A stretch of DNA of 64,000 nt from Turbatrix aceti. Its lineage: Eukaryota; Nematoda; Chromadorea; Rhabditida; Panagrolaimidae. Below are positions 52,497-62,925 of this stretch, piece after piece. The stretch covers positions 7,874,001 to 7,938,000 of the forward strand of contig OZ017766.1 in NCBI GenBank assembly GCA_963969345.1, read 5' to 3'. The position numbers were made by a program, and so were the translations under genes. The first letter of the stretch is position 1. Every line of letters starts with the position of its first letter. The notes beneath the pieces are model-generated. The model had not been told where the DNA came from. It ran no database searches and worked only from the letters and a program-made list of their open reading frames with translations.

Positions 52497-54395
52497 TCTC
52501 TTACTCGTACACACGGGATAACAAAGTATCACTGGGATATCGTACGAAGAGGGGCACATCAAAGGAAAATCACTCGTCTATAGTCAAAGTCTTTTGCCGG
52601 GGCCTTGTAATACTCGTTGGCGAGGGCGTCGGTCCAGCGCATACGAGGTCGTCCAGGCGGTCGCTTGGCTTTGTCGTAGTCGTCGGTAGGGCGCCAGTCT
52701 GACAGTCGAACTGCCCAGTTGTCGTCGTCGGTCGTCGCGAGCGATTTGGCGAACTTCAGCTTCCGGAGTCGAGCGCTTTCGAACCAGTCCTTGAGCTTGG
52801 TGCGCTTTCGGATGGCCGCGGATGGGATCTCGTCGCTCAAACGCACCTCGAGGATGGCACGTTCAAGACGACGTTGACCCCTTTGAAGGGTTTCGGCGGC
52901 GGCGTCGGTGAGTGCCCAGGTTTCGCAGCCGTAGAGGACTGCTGGCTTGATGCACTGCTCGATGAGTCGCCGTTTCAGCCCCATTTTGACTTGGCGTGAG
53001 CGCAGGAAGTCGCGGTACTTGAAATACGCTTTTCGTCCTGCCGAAATTCGTTTGACGATTTCCTTCTTGTGGTCTCTTGGCCATGAGAAAAGCTGTCCAA
53101 GGTAGACGAACTCCGTAACTCTCTCGACCGGTAGACCGTTCAGGATAATCGCTGCGTCGTCCTTTGAGTTGCTCATCCACTTAGTCTTGCCGACATTGAT
53201 TTCCAAACCGACTAAGAGAGCTTCGTCGGCCAGGTCCTGCAACATGGCTTGAGCAGTGGGAGCGTCTGGGGCCAGGAGCGCAATGTCGTCGGCGTACGCA
53301 AGGTAGCTGAGTCGGTGCCTGCCGATTTTGAATCCTCGATTTGACCAGTCAATGTTATTGAGCACGGACTGGAGGACGAGGATGAAGAGGAGCGGAGAGA
53401 GCGAGTCTCCCTGGCGAACACCTCTTTGAGTGGCAAAGCAGGCAGCGATGTCCCCGACACGTACAGCAGAGCTGCTGTTGGCGTAGAGGAGCTGGATGAA
53501 CTGGACTACTGGCTCTTCGACACCAATTCCACGCAGTGCACGCCAGATGGCGTTGTACGAGATGGTGTCGAAGGCCTTGCGGAAGTCGACGAAGACGGCG
53601 TAGAGCGGGAGTTGAAATTCTCCGCACTTTTCGGCCATCATGTTGAGCGCGTGGATCTGCGTGGCCGTCGATAGTTTCTTTCGAAACCCTGCTTGCTCCG
53701 GTGGGATGGCGATGGCTTCGTCGCATTGCCGTTGCACGCGGTTCTTGAGGACCTTGGTAGCGGCTTTGTACAGCGACGACAGCAGGGAAATCGGGCGGTA
53801 ATTCTCGATCTTTGCTGCGTCTCCCTTCTTGAACAGTAAAATGGTGTCTGAGAAGGCAAACTTCTCAGGAACGACCCCTGTTGTGGCGATGGAATTTAGA
53901 AGGTGTTGTACTGGACCTGCCAGGGAGTTGGCGATTGGGCGAATAGAGGAGCCACGGACGCCGTCTGCTCCTGGAGCGGCCCTTGCCTTACAGGTCCTCA
54001 GCGCGATTGCTACTTCTTCCTTCTCGAAATGGATGGCGATTGGCGGTGCCGGTGGCTGCAGCGGTCCTTCGGCAGAGTGGTAGAGCTCTGAGTAGAAGTC
54101 GCCGATGCGCTGAGCTGATTTCTCTACTACATCCTGGCCTGCGAATTCTTCGCCTGCCAAGAGTAGTGCCTTCTTTGCGTACAGCGCGTTCTGACGTCCC
54201 TGACGGAGGCGCCCGGATTGCACTGCATTTTCCACGATCATCAGATGACGACGGTGGAGATCTTCTTTGAAGGAGATGCGCACTAGCTTGCACACCTGCA
54301 CGTACTCAAGATTGGCGCGGGGAGACGTTGATCTTGTCGACTCAAAGTGCCTGCGCAGAGCAAGAAGCAGTCTTGTCTTTGCAGACACTCGAGGA
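52497..54395 (-). mobile_element. Second 5'-truncated RTE-clade LINE
   Basis: A minus-strand reverse transcriptase with a short 3' region. The boundary sequences CTCTTCGT and ACGAGTAAGAG are shared with the 10.4-kb copy. It ends in AAATTGAAAATTG-type repeats at about 52470-52497. The 5' end near 54395 is abrupt. Confidence 0.8.
52559..54388 (-). CDS. RTE-type reverse transcriptase, N-terminally truncated
   Basis: The open frame of 609 residues begins just before MSAKTRLLLALRRHFES, which aligns inside the first LINE protein (VSAKTRLLLALRRHYKS). The polymerase motifs GFRKKLSTATQIHA, DFRKAFDTI and RGVRQGDSLSP, and the catalytic YADD at 53285-53296, are intact, followed by EFVYLGQLFSW and YGCETWAL. 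The endonuclease and linker are entirely missing, so it cannot act alone. It is clearly divergent from the 10.4-kb copy, so two RTE lineages are represented. Confidence 0.9.
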   Translation of the reverse strand: MSAKTRLLLALRRHFESTRSTSPRANLEYVQVCKLVRISFKEDLHRRHLMIVENAVQSGRLRQGRQNALYAKKALLLAGEEFAGQDVVEKSAQRIGDFYSELYHSAEGPLQPPAPPIAIHFEKEEVAIALRTCKARAAPGADGVRGSSIRPIANSLAGPVQHLLNSIATTGVVPEKFAFSDTILLFKKGDAAKIENYRPISLLSSLYKAATKVLKNRVQRQCDEAIAIPPEQAGFRKKLSTATQIHALNMMAEKCGEFQLPLYAVFVDFRKAFDTISYNAIWRALRGIGVEEPVVQFIQLLYANSSSAVRVGDIAACFATQRGVRQGDSLSPLLFILVLQSVLNNIDWSNRGFKIGRHRLSYLAYADDIALLAPDAPTAQAMLQDLADEALLVGLEINVGKTKWMSNSKDDAAIILNGLPVERVTEFVYLGQLFSWPRDHKKEIVKRISAGRKAYFKYRDFLRSRQVKMGLKRRLIEQCIKPAVLYGCETWALTDAAAETLQRGQRRLERAILEVRLSDEIPSAAIRKRTKLKDWFESARLRKLKFAKSLATTDDDNWAVRLSDWRPTDDYDKAKRPPGRPRMRWTDALANEYYKAPAKDFDYRRVIFL

Positions 54396-54642
54396 GGGAG
54401 GTTTTATTTCATAAGTTTATGAATAAAATTATGAAATAAATAGAAGGATATCACGTATCAGCAAATGTCATGCGTAAAAATCTCTACAGAGATGGAGGTT
54501 TGCCCGTAAATCGAATTTATATAACTAGGAAAAAACGTCCTCGGCGACTTACATGAACGTGGCATTCCTTCTGATTGGAAACGCATTTATAAGGCTCAAC
54601 ATTCGAAATCGTCTTCAGATTGTTTGCCTTACTGGTTTCACT

Positions 54643-54988
54643 ATGGTTTCTCCCATTGCTGTTCTCGTCCTTTTCACCGTTCTTGCGTCTGCATCCGCAT
54701 ACAGCGATTCAACGAAATGATAATGAAAAAGGGTATCTGGTTGTTCCTGTAAACTATGAGCTTCAAATACATGGTTACTCTAGAGATCCCCCCGTCACCA
54801 AATTCATGAGCGCACAAAACGCAGCATTTCCCAACCGAATTGTTCCATCCATAATAAACTACCACCTCGTCTATGAGACAACTGAAGTCAATGGAGGTGC
54901 TGACGGTAATGATGCCAAAGTGATCCTGTTAGTCACGGTTGTAAATGTCAATACGGTAGTACAATTTGCAGAATTACGGAAGTTGTGA
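54643..54988 (+). pseudogene. Cystatin-like small secreted protein, broken copy
   Basis: Compared with 57770-58138, a stretch of about 30 bases after the signal peptide is altered and partly deleted, so the ATG at 54643 meets a stop at 54718-54720 after 25 codons. The rest of the old frame (VPSIINYHLVYETTEVNGGA, then FAELRKL and stop) is still open. It is part of a direct duplication (about 54480-55440 matching 57620-58600). Confidence 0.75.
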
Positions 54989-55266
54989 TCAATTTTTGTC
55001 ACAACGGATTTAAATAATTGAAATTCAAAAAGTAAAAATTGCTTTTTGATTTGAAAATAAATATGATGTGTTAATGTGAGCCATCGTTGTAACCGCATCT
55101 CGCAGATACCGCTCATAAAGAGCGCATCCATTCGGGTTTTGAAATGGGTGAATAAGAACTTTTTTGCGCATACACAAAAATACCTGCAGCGAGAAATAAA
55201 AAAATTTACATTCAATCACCTCTTTTTTTCCCGTTTTCTGTAATTTGCCATCGATTTATTGATGCA

Positions 55267-55450
55267 ATGGCACCACCAACAAATTCACCGACAACCCGTA
55301 TTTTTGACATTTACAAAAAACCCAGCGATGAACAAAAAATCGTCGAGAATTTTTCAAACCTCGGCGACTCATTTCAAAGATTTTTCATTTCCACCTCACC
55401 TTTACCCGGTGGATTTTAGCAGTGAAGAAAAGCGCACTTAATGTTTATGA
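55267..55450 (+). pseudogene. Broken 5' duplicate of the unknown 484-residue gene
   Basis: It matches 58413-58615 (MAPPTNSPTTR, IYKKPSDEQKIVENFSNLGD) but lacks 15 bases and then 11 bases. The second loss shifts the frame, and the match ends around 55450. It belongs to the same direct duplication as the broken cystatin-like copy beside it. Confidence 0.75.
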
Positions 55451-56778
55451 GCCAAAACATTTGTATAATATTTATTTTATTAATTTTCAGTTAATCAAAA
55501 AAAGTCAAAAAGAAATCGTTTGAATTTGTATGAAAAAATGTTGACGGTCGATCAAGTTGCAGCGTTGTTTGGCACTGTTGGCGTTGGCGAGAGGGGTATG
55601 GACATCACGTTCCTGAAGATAATTGCAACTATGAAAATCAATATTTGAGGTTTGGGGTTGGACGAAAGATATATAATAAATTTTTCAGAAGCATTACATT
55701 GGCACAATTCGCCATCCAATATAGTGCATAAGAATCACATATTGAATAAATATAAAATTTTTTTCACACTGACACAAAACATTTGATAGTGCAAAAATTA
55801 GGGCGTCGGCCTTTTTTCCTAATTCCTTGTGTGGATGGTTACTCCATAAAAAAAACAACCAACCTTTTACATTATATAATATAGTGTCATATATGTATAA
55901 TATCATATATAGATTTACATTCCATCGATGATGTAAGTCTAAGTTACCGGTCCCCCGCTGCTGCGAGATAAACGGTAAAATTAAATACACTTTAATTTCG
56001 ACGAAGTGCCGAGCTTAATCGTAATGTCAACTGTGAAGCGACACATTATTATACCGTCGTATAATATATCCATATATAAATAGTGTAATGGTATATACAT
56101 ATATAGTGTAAGGCATATATAGGGTAAAAAATAAAATACATATATAGTGTGGTAGTAGTAATTGTTATTTTTAACCATAACAATTACTACTACATGGTGC
56201 ACACAACACAACCGACACGTTCTGGAGAAATGCATAAACTGAAAATAATTGTTCATTAGGAAAAGATGCTCCTCCCCCAAATATAGCAGCAAGTGCTGAC
56301 ACAAAGGGCAATTTGTCTTTCCTGTATGAATTGTCTACTGCTGGAACGGCACTCCCAGACCCGCCAGGATCAATCGCAGTCAACCCGTCATTTATGCGAC
56401 CGGCATCGTCTTGGGAACAAGACGTTTGCGGGGGCTGTGACGCCCTGTCTGGCGTTCGTATAGTATCTCACCTGGGAAACTGGGGCGTTTTTTTTGAATA
56501 ATTTTACTGTGATTTGCTTCATTAATTTTGAACGCGCAACAACATTTCTTTCCGGATTTGTCTAGCATTCAATTCAAAACCCAAACCGATACAACATTTG
56601 GTTGGTTTGTTCGGTTGTTTTGTGAAAAACGTATGCTGTAACATTTGATGGTATGTGCCAACATCGACAACAATGGCTCAATCGACATATAATATTTATT
56701 TTCAAATCAAAAAGCAACAAGGGTCTAAGCTCTATTTACTTTTTAAATTTCAATTGTTCTTTGAATTCGCATCAAATT
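55451..56778. repeat. Inverted duplicate of 62.9-64.0 kb
   Basis: From about 55690 to 56780 the sequence is the reverse complement of 62930-63990, including TATATA-rich runs (56060-56170). No gene is supported; the frame at 56171-56383 mirrors 63321-63647 and lacks splice or family support. Confidence 0.75.
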
Positions 56779-57162
56779 TCACGACAATTTAAATAATTCT
56801 ACAAAGCGTACTACTGAATTGAATTCAGCGACATCAATTAACAGGGTCGCTTTGGTATGTCTACCGTCGATGACTACAGTCGTATCATAGGTGAGATAGA
56901 AATTTATTACGGAAGGAGTAGTAGATCCGTTGGGCAATAGTGACTTTTGTGCTTTAATAAGTCTGGTGACAGTGGGATCCGTAGAGTAACCATATTTTTG
57001 AAGCCCATAGTTTACAGAATCATTCAAATACTTTTTTTCAGCATCAGTTAGAGTTACATCAAATACGTCTTCATGTTCGCCGTCTGCAGATGCAGATGCA
57101 AGAATGTTGAAAAGGACAAGAACAGCGATGATAAAAACCGTTGTGAAACCAGTAAGGCTCAA
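56779..57162 (-). pseudogene. Cystatin-like small secreted protein lacking its ATG
   Basis: The mature region (DVTLTDAEKKYLNDSVNYGL, YGYSTDPTVTRLIKAQK, VVRFVELFKLS) is essentially identical to the 62.5-kb gene. Where that gene has TTCACAATGG, this copy has TTCACAACGG, and an in-frame TGA lies just upstream of 57162, so no ATG start is available. Its signal-peptide stretch differs (FIIAVLVLFNILASASA). It is either a pseudogene by start loss or uses a non-ATG or spliced-in start. Confidence 0.6.
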
Positions 57163-57769
57163 TCAAGGTACGCTTGATTGGTCGAAGTTTAGAAGATGAT
57201 GGAGTCATAGGCTCCATCATTGATTATCTTTGCAATCAATGCTTTACTAACTTTTGACGGTGTTCATTCATACACGTAAAACTACTATTGTTTTTATGTT
57301 TTTTTTTATGTTTTATAAATAGTAAAAATAAAATTTAGATTTACGGATGGGGGATGGCACCAGGGATAAGTTTGCGTTCGTTCGATTTCTCGAACAAAAT
57401 TAACAAAATGTTCGCGTTTGTTCGAGAACAAAAAAAAGTGTTCACTGTGGGTAGTCAACGATACTGTGCAATGGTTGCGACACTGCGTTGGGATGTACAC
57501 ATAATGCTTCTGAGTGGATGCGGGGGCTTGAAATGATCAGAATATTTTTAAAACATTAAGGGCCGAATATTCAGAAACGACGCCCTCAATGTTTCAGAAC
57601 TTTCCCACGTTAATGTGACGGCGATAAAGTTTTGCCCGTAAATCGAATTTTAAATTAGGAAAAAACGACCCCGAGTTACATCAACGTGGCATTCCTTCTG
57701 ATTGGAAGCGCATTTATAAGGCTCGACATTCGAAGTCGTCTTCAGATTGTTTGCCTTACTGGTTTCACA

Positions 57770-58138
57770 ATGGTTTCTCCCATCGCTGTTCTCGTCCTTT
57801 TCACCGTTCTTGCGTCTGCATCCGCATACAGCGATTCATCGACCGATTTCATCCCGACAACTCTAAATGAGAATGAAAAAGGGTTACTGGTTAATCCTGT
57901 AAACTATGGGCTTCAAAAGTATGGTTACTCCACGGATCCCTCCGTCACCAAACTCATTAGCGCACGAAACGCAGCATTTCCCAACCGAGTTGTTCCATCC
58001 ATAATAAACTACCACCTTGTCTATGAGACAACTGAAGTCAATGGAGGTGCTGACGGTAATGATGCCAAAGTGATCCTGTTAGTCACTGTTGTGAATGTCA
58101 ATACGGTAGTACAATTTGCAGAATTACGGAAGTTGTGA
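57770..58138 (+). CDS. Small secreted protein, possibly cystatin-like
   Basis: A single exon encodes 122 residues. The signal peptide (MVSPIAVLVLFTVLASASA) is followed by PVNYGLQKYGYSTDPSVTKL, ISARNAAFPNR and VPSIINYHLVYETT. The order helix, then 'ISAR...', then 'NYHLVYE' strand, resembles the cystatin/monellin fold, but the inhibitor loop QxVxG is not visible and there are no disulphide cysteines, so protease inhibition is not claimed. The start is the first ATG that opens a good signal peptide; codons upstream to 57686 lack an ATG start. It lies 275 bases before the unknown 484-residue gene. Confidence 0.7.
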   Translation: MVSPIAVLVLFTVLASASAYSDSSTDFIPTTLNENEKGLLVNPVNYGLQKYGYSTDPSVTKLISARNAAFPNRVVPSIINYHLVYETTEVNGGADGNDAKVILLVTVVNVNTVVQFAELRKL

Positions 58139-58412
58139 TCAATTTTTGTCACAACGGATTTAAATAATTGAAATTCAAAAAGTAAAAATTGCTTTTTGAT
58201 TTGAAAATAAATATGATGTGTTAATGTGCCATCGTTGTAACCGCATCTCGCATATACCGCTCATAAAGAGCGCATCTATTCGGGTTTTGAAATGGGTGAA
58301 CAAGAAATTTTTTACGCATACACAAAAATACCTGCACAAAAATAAAAAAATTTACATTCAATCACCTATTTTTTTCCCGTTTTCTGTATATTGCCATCGA
58401 TTTATTGATGCA

Positions 58413-59981
58413 ATGGCACCACCAACAAATTCACCGACAACCCGTCGGCTTTCAACCCGTATTTCTGACATTTACAAAAAACCCAGCGATGAACAAAAAA
58501 TCGTCGAGAATTTTTCAAACCTCGGCGATGCTCTTCTGACTCATTTCAAAGATTTTTCATTTCCACCTCACCTTTACCCTGTGGATTTTAGCACTGAAGA
58601 AAAGCGCAGTGAATGTTTCTGGGCCAGAACATTTGTGCTCAAACGAAAGACCATCGGGCGCCTTGTCAAGTACAAGAGTATCAACGTTCAGAAAGTTAGT
58701 TGTATGCTAGTTATTAATAGTATTTAAATTTATTTGGATAATCTTCAGTTCGTCAACGAAAATCAGAAAATCGGTTCTCTCGTCGCCGAACTTTTGGTAA
58801 CGAATTTTTTTCGACACCCCAATTTAGTGTTCAACTATTCGGTAATCACGAATCCCAGTCAAAATCGCATTGAAATGGTTTCCGACTTTTATGTTCGTCT
58901 GAACGATGCTGTTTTGAAGCAAAAGCTTGCATTTTTACTAAACGGGCATACTGTAGTCACAACTCCCCTCGGCGATGCCAAAATTTGTGATTTCGAAATT
59001 CGAGGCAGTATTGACGAAGCTCGGATTCCAGAGCCTTACCTGAAAGAAATCAATTTACCTGGCGATGTCGAGAGTAAAATCACGGAACGGTCGCTTTTTG
59101 CGTCGTATAATTATTTGACTGATCTTCGGATGACGGCTCTTTTGGGATGCACGCTGTTGGATGGTGTCAACATGGATCACGCCGATCTCTACGGTGACAT
59201 CGCGGAAGGCAACGTCAGTCTGGACGATTACTTTGACCACACCAGTGGTCACATGTTCACTCCTTTTGACTCTGATGAACTTGACTACAAAAGCAAGCAA
59301 CGGGTCATCGCTGTTACGAGAAACTTCAAAGCCAGTCTCCGCCCCGAACAATGCTTATTTCTGAAATTGGCGTTTGAAAAAAATTCCACAGCGTCTGAGA
59401 TTCTGAAGTGTTCAGAGTACTGTGTTTTGGGGAATCCAGATTCTTCGGGAAGAAATCCAGGACGCGAACACCTGGCTTCGTTCTGCACGCTTTTCTATAA
59501 CAATGTAAGTATTTAAAATAATATTTTTCAGGTAAAATCCAAGAAAATAACAAATTTATTTTAGGGGGAAACCCTTTACCCCTACGACGAAGAAACTTAC
59601 AACAAAATCATCCCTGAAAACTACAAATACGATTCCGAGCATTCTTATCTCATAACAGTTTTTGTCGGATCGGAGCAAACCAGTCGCCATAATGGCAGTA
59701 TGAAGGCTATGGTGCCGACCAAGGATCGTAACAAGCTTCACGTAGCCGCGTATCAGATGATCACCAGCTGCGATCAGCCGCTTTTAAACTCCTTTGACTT
59801 TTTTCATCTCTACAGAACCATCCACGATGCCGTTATGGACGTGTACGAAGATTGGCGCCGACAGATCGCAGTCGACGACGAAAACTACGCATTTGTCACC
59901 GAAAAGGTTCACCTTCTGCATGACGGCGAACATGAACAACGTTTTATCAAGGCACAGGCTGAACTGGTTAAAAATAGCTGA
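58413..59981 (+). CDS. Unrecognised 484-residue protein
   Basis: Exons 58413-58694, 58749-59504 and 59565-59981 all join in phase 0. There is no signal peptide and no membrane helix, so it is probably cytosolic or nuclear. The N-terminus is Pro/Thr-rich (MAPPTNSPTTRRLSTR); the rest is mixed alpha/beta with notable KICDFEIRGS, DHADLYGDIAEGNVSLDDYF, EYCVLGNPDSSGRNPGREH and a charged C-terminus (HDGEHEQRFIKAQAELVKNS). I could not place it in a family. Codon use is like that of the housekeeping genes here, and introns have canonical nematode acceptors. A broken duplicate of its first exon is at 55267-55450. Confidence 0.75.
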
Positions 59982-60112
59982 TTTTGGTTTTAAAAAAATG
60001 TCAGATAAACTTTTTGTGTTTCAACAATTATTTTTCAGTTTTTTTACGTTCCAGTGGAAATGCAAACTTTTGCCATTGCGCCAGCAAAAATAGAAAATGT
60101 CGAAAAAATGAG

Positions 60113-60925
60113 TTCAGTGTCGAAACTTCGAAAATATTGAACTTCGAAAATTTTGAACTTCGAATTTATTGAACTTCGAAAATATTGAATCGCAAAAATT
60201 TTGAAATGTGAGTTGACCGAACTTCGAAAATATTGAACTTCGAAAATATTGAACTGCGAATTCAATGAGCGGCTCGCGGAGAACTTCGAAAATATTGAAC
60301 TTCGAATTTATTGAACTTGAATTACAAAGTTCAATTGAAGCAAACGGGGGGAGGGCGCGTGCGCATTGCAAGTAAAATAAATTCAGATTTTGCCGGTGAT
60401 ACCCATTTGTTTCGTCCCTGTTGGATTAAAAATGATGTTTTAGAAATGTGAGACAAATTTTTATAAAAATCGACTAGGGTACGGAGAAAAAATCCACAGA
60501 TCTTCAAAATGCCGAAAAAAAACTGAATATTTCGATACAGACTTCAAATTAAATTTTCATTTGTGATCTAAAGTTATGGTATAGATCTAACCTTTTTTAA
60601 ATTTTTTGGAACTTTCACCGGCATCTACATCTAAATACATCTATAATCTTTGGAGTTTTCAATTAATTTTACTAACGATTTTTAACAAATTTTTATGTTG
60701 TTTTTTTTATTTTTTTTGGAACTTTCAAATCTGAATTTATTTTACTTGCAATAAGCACGCGCCCTCCCCCCGTTTGCTTCAATTGAACTTTGTAATTCAA
60801 GTTCAATAAATTCGAAGTTTAATATTTTCGAAGTTCAATATTTTCGAAGTTCTCCCCGAGCCGCTCACTGAACTCCCAGTTCAATATTTTCGAAGTTCAA
60901 TATTTTCGAAGTTCGGAAAAAATGT
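60113..60925. repeat. Foldback with tandem AACTTCGAAAATATTG units
   Basis: The left arm (60113-60390) has repeated GAACTTCGAAAATATTGAAC-type units. The right arm (about 60740-60925) is the inverted form, including CGCGCCCTCCCCCCGTTTGC. The spacer is AT-rich. No coding content. Confidence 0.8.
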
Positions 60926-62562
60926 AGTATACGTGTTCGGAATTGAACCGGGAGTCCCGGTTCAATTTACCATTCTGAGTCCCGCGGACCATTATTTCTG
61001 AGCAATAAACTCTTTCTTACTGCAGTAGCGACTGAAATTAGGCAGCCAAACCTTTCCCTTACTTTGCGCTGCCAAAATGCCGATTTAGTCCGCGTGGCAG
61101 CAAACTTTTCTTTTCGCTTAAAATCAACTGAGAAAAAGGCTTTGGCCTTGGTCTGGGTGGTGGAATTAATGGAACCACTTTTTCGTTGACTGCGCTGCGC
61201 GGTTGCTGCGGATTAACTTCCCAAAACGTCTCTCCTCCCTTTCACACAGTGGGTGCATAGGTTCTATTTCTCTGCGTCTCATTGAAAAATCCAATGTGAA
61301 TGATAACGCTTCACGATGGACCTATGGTCTCAACGCGAAAGGGATTTTTGAGGCTTTTTTGACGTTTTTTATCGCAAAAGGGAGTAACTATACGATATCA
61401 GAATAAAATAGTAGACCGTATTCTACGCCCTCAAAAATCCCCGGTTGCCAAAAACTGGAAGATTCTCCCCATGAAATAAGAAGTTATTTCAATTCTAAAG
61501 TTTTTTTCATACAAAAAACGCGCGCTGAAGCATTTCAGTCGAAAGAGAACACAGTGCGCTCAAGCAAATGCGCGTAGCGTGTTGCCTTTGGAAGCTTACT
61601 GCCAAGCCGGTTTCCTATTCTTATTTACGAACTTTGGCATTGTGATTAAGTTCATCTTGATCTTTGCAACGAACTTTGCCCGGTAAAAAAATATTAATTT
61701 TGACCTGTGGAAAAAATTTATTAATATTTATTTTAAGATTTGAAATAACTTCTTATTTCATGGGGACAATTTTCCCGTTTTTTGCTAATGGGGGTTTTTG
61801 ATGGCGTAGAATACGGTCTACTATTTTATTCTGATATCGTATAGTTATTTTTTGAGCTACAGTATTTGTTTTCTCAAATTATCGATTTATCGATTTAATA
61901 TTGATTTTCTGATAGTGCCATTAAATTTGCCGTAGCCGATAACCCCCAGATCCGTCTTTACACCTAAAAAATATCTACTTTATGCATATGAAAACGGCAA
62001 AAAACGAGTTTTCGCGTTGAGACCATAGGTCCATCGTGAGCTTGTGGTCGGATACCACAAAATTTTGGAACGCGTTTGCATAAGCAAAGGCGGAAATACG
62101 AAATCGATATATGCAACACTTCGGGTGAATTAAACTACAATTCGACTCACATCAGTTTTTTATGGAGAATCCGCTAAAAATATTGTATGTATTTTAACGA
62201 AATTATAAATAACATTTCTAGCTTGAATGCTCGACTTGAATGATAACTTTGATGATTAGAACATTTTTGACATTTTTATTGCCGAATATTCAGAAACGAG
62301 GTAAAATTTGAATTGTAAATTATCTTTTCCCTGTATACGAATAAAATTTGTGAAAAAAATGGACACACCGATATCACGTATCACCAATTTCACATGTAAA
62401 AATAATGACACAAATAAAATTCCACCATAAACTGAATTAATTATAAAATATTACCTTCCAATGGTGTCTTCCAGGAACGTGGCATTTCTTCTGATCGGAA
62501 ACGCATTTATAAGGTTCGCCATTTGAAATCGTCTTCAGATTGTTTGCCTTTCAGGTTTCACA
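60926..62562. other. Gene-free region with a second foldback
   Basis: Arms at 61295-61490 and 61738-62045 are inverted copies (GATGGACCTATGGTCTCAACGCG at one end, its complement at the other; GTAGACCGTATTCTACG in both). Between 62330 and 62560 the sequence becomes the upstream region of the following cystatin-like gene, shared with 57.6 kb. Confidence 0.65.
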
Positions 62563-62925
62563 ATGGTTTCTCCCATCGCTGTTCTCGTCCTTTTCACCGT
62601 TCTTGCATCTGCATTTGCAGACGACGAACATGAAGACGTATTTGATGTAACTCTAACTGATGCTGAAAAAAAGTATTTGAATGATTCTGTAAACTATGGG
62701 CTTCAAAAATATGGTTACTCTACGGATCCCACTGTCACCAGACTTATTAAAGCACAAAAGTCACTATTGCCCAACGGATCTACTACTCCTTCCGTAATAA
62801 ATTTCTATCTCACCTATGATACGACTGTAGTCATCGACGGTAGACATACCAAAGCGACCCTGTTAATTGATGTCGCTGAATTCAATTCAGTAGTACGCTT
62901 TGTAGAATTATTTAAATTGTCGTGA
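62563..62925 (+). CDS. Small secreted protein, possibly cystatin-like (second intact copy)
   Basis: Encodes 120 residues. The signal peptide (MVSPIAVLVLFTVLASAFA) matches the 57.8-kb gene, whereas the mature part (DDEHEDVFDVTLTDAEKKYL, LLPNGSTTPSVINFYLTYDT, VVRFVELFKLS) matches the 57.1-kb minus-strand copy. It is therefore a mosaic of the two. CTTTCAG lies 8 bases upstream of the ATG, a plausible trans-splice acceptor. Shared GLQKYGYSTDP places all copies in one family; the QxVxG loop is absent. Confidence 0.7.
   Translation: MVSPIAVLVLFTVLASAFADDEHEDVFDVTLTDAEKKYLNDSVNYGLQKYGYSTDPTVTRLIKAQKSLLPNGSTTPSVINFYLTYDTTVVIDGRHTKATLLIDVAEFNSVVRFVELFKLS

Noticed and set aside
55535..55650. Small frame starting MLTVDQVAALFGTVGVGERG
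   Set aside because: It is plausible as a stray exon with a preceding TTTTCAG, but has no partner exon and no homolog in the window.
56171..56383. 70-residue frame with a matching copy at 63321
   Set aside because: The similarity is explained by the inverted duplication; there is no signal peptide, splice support or known motif.
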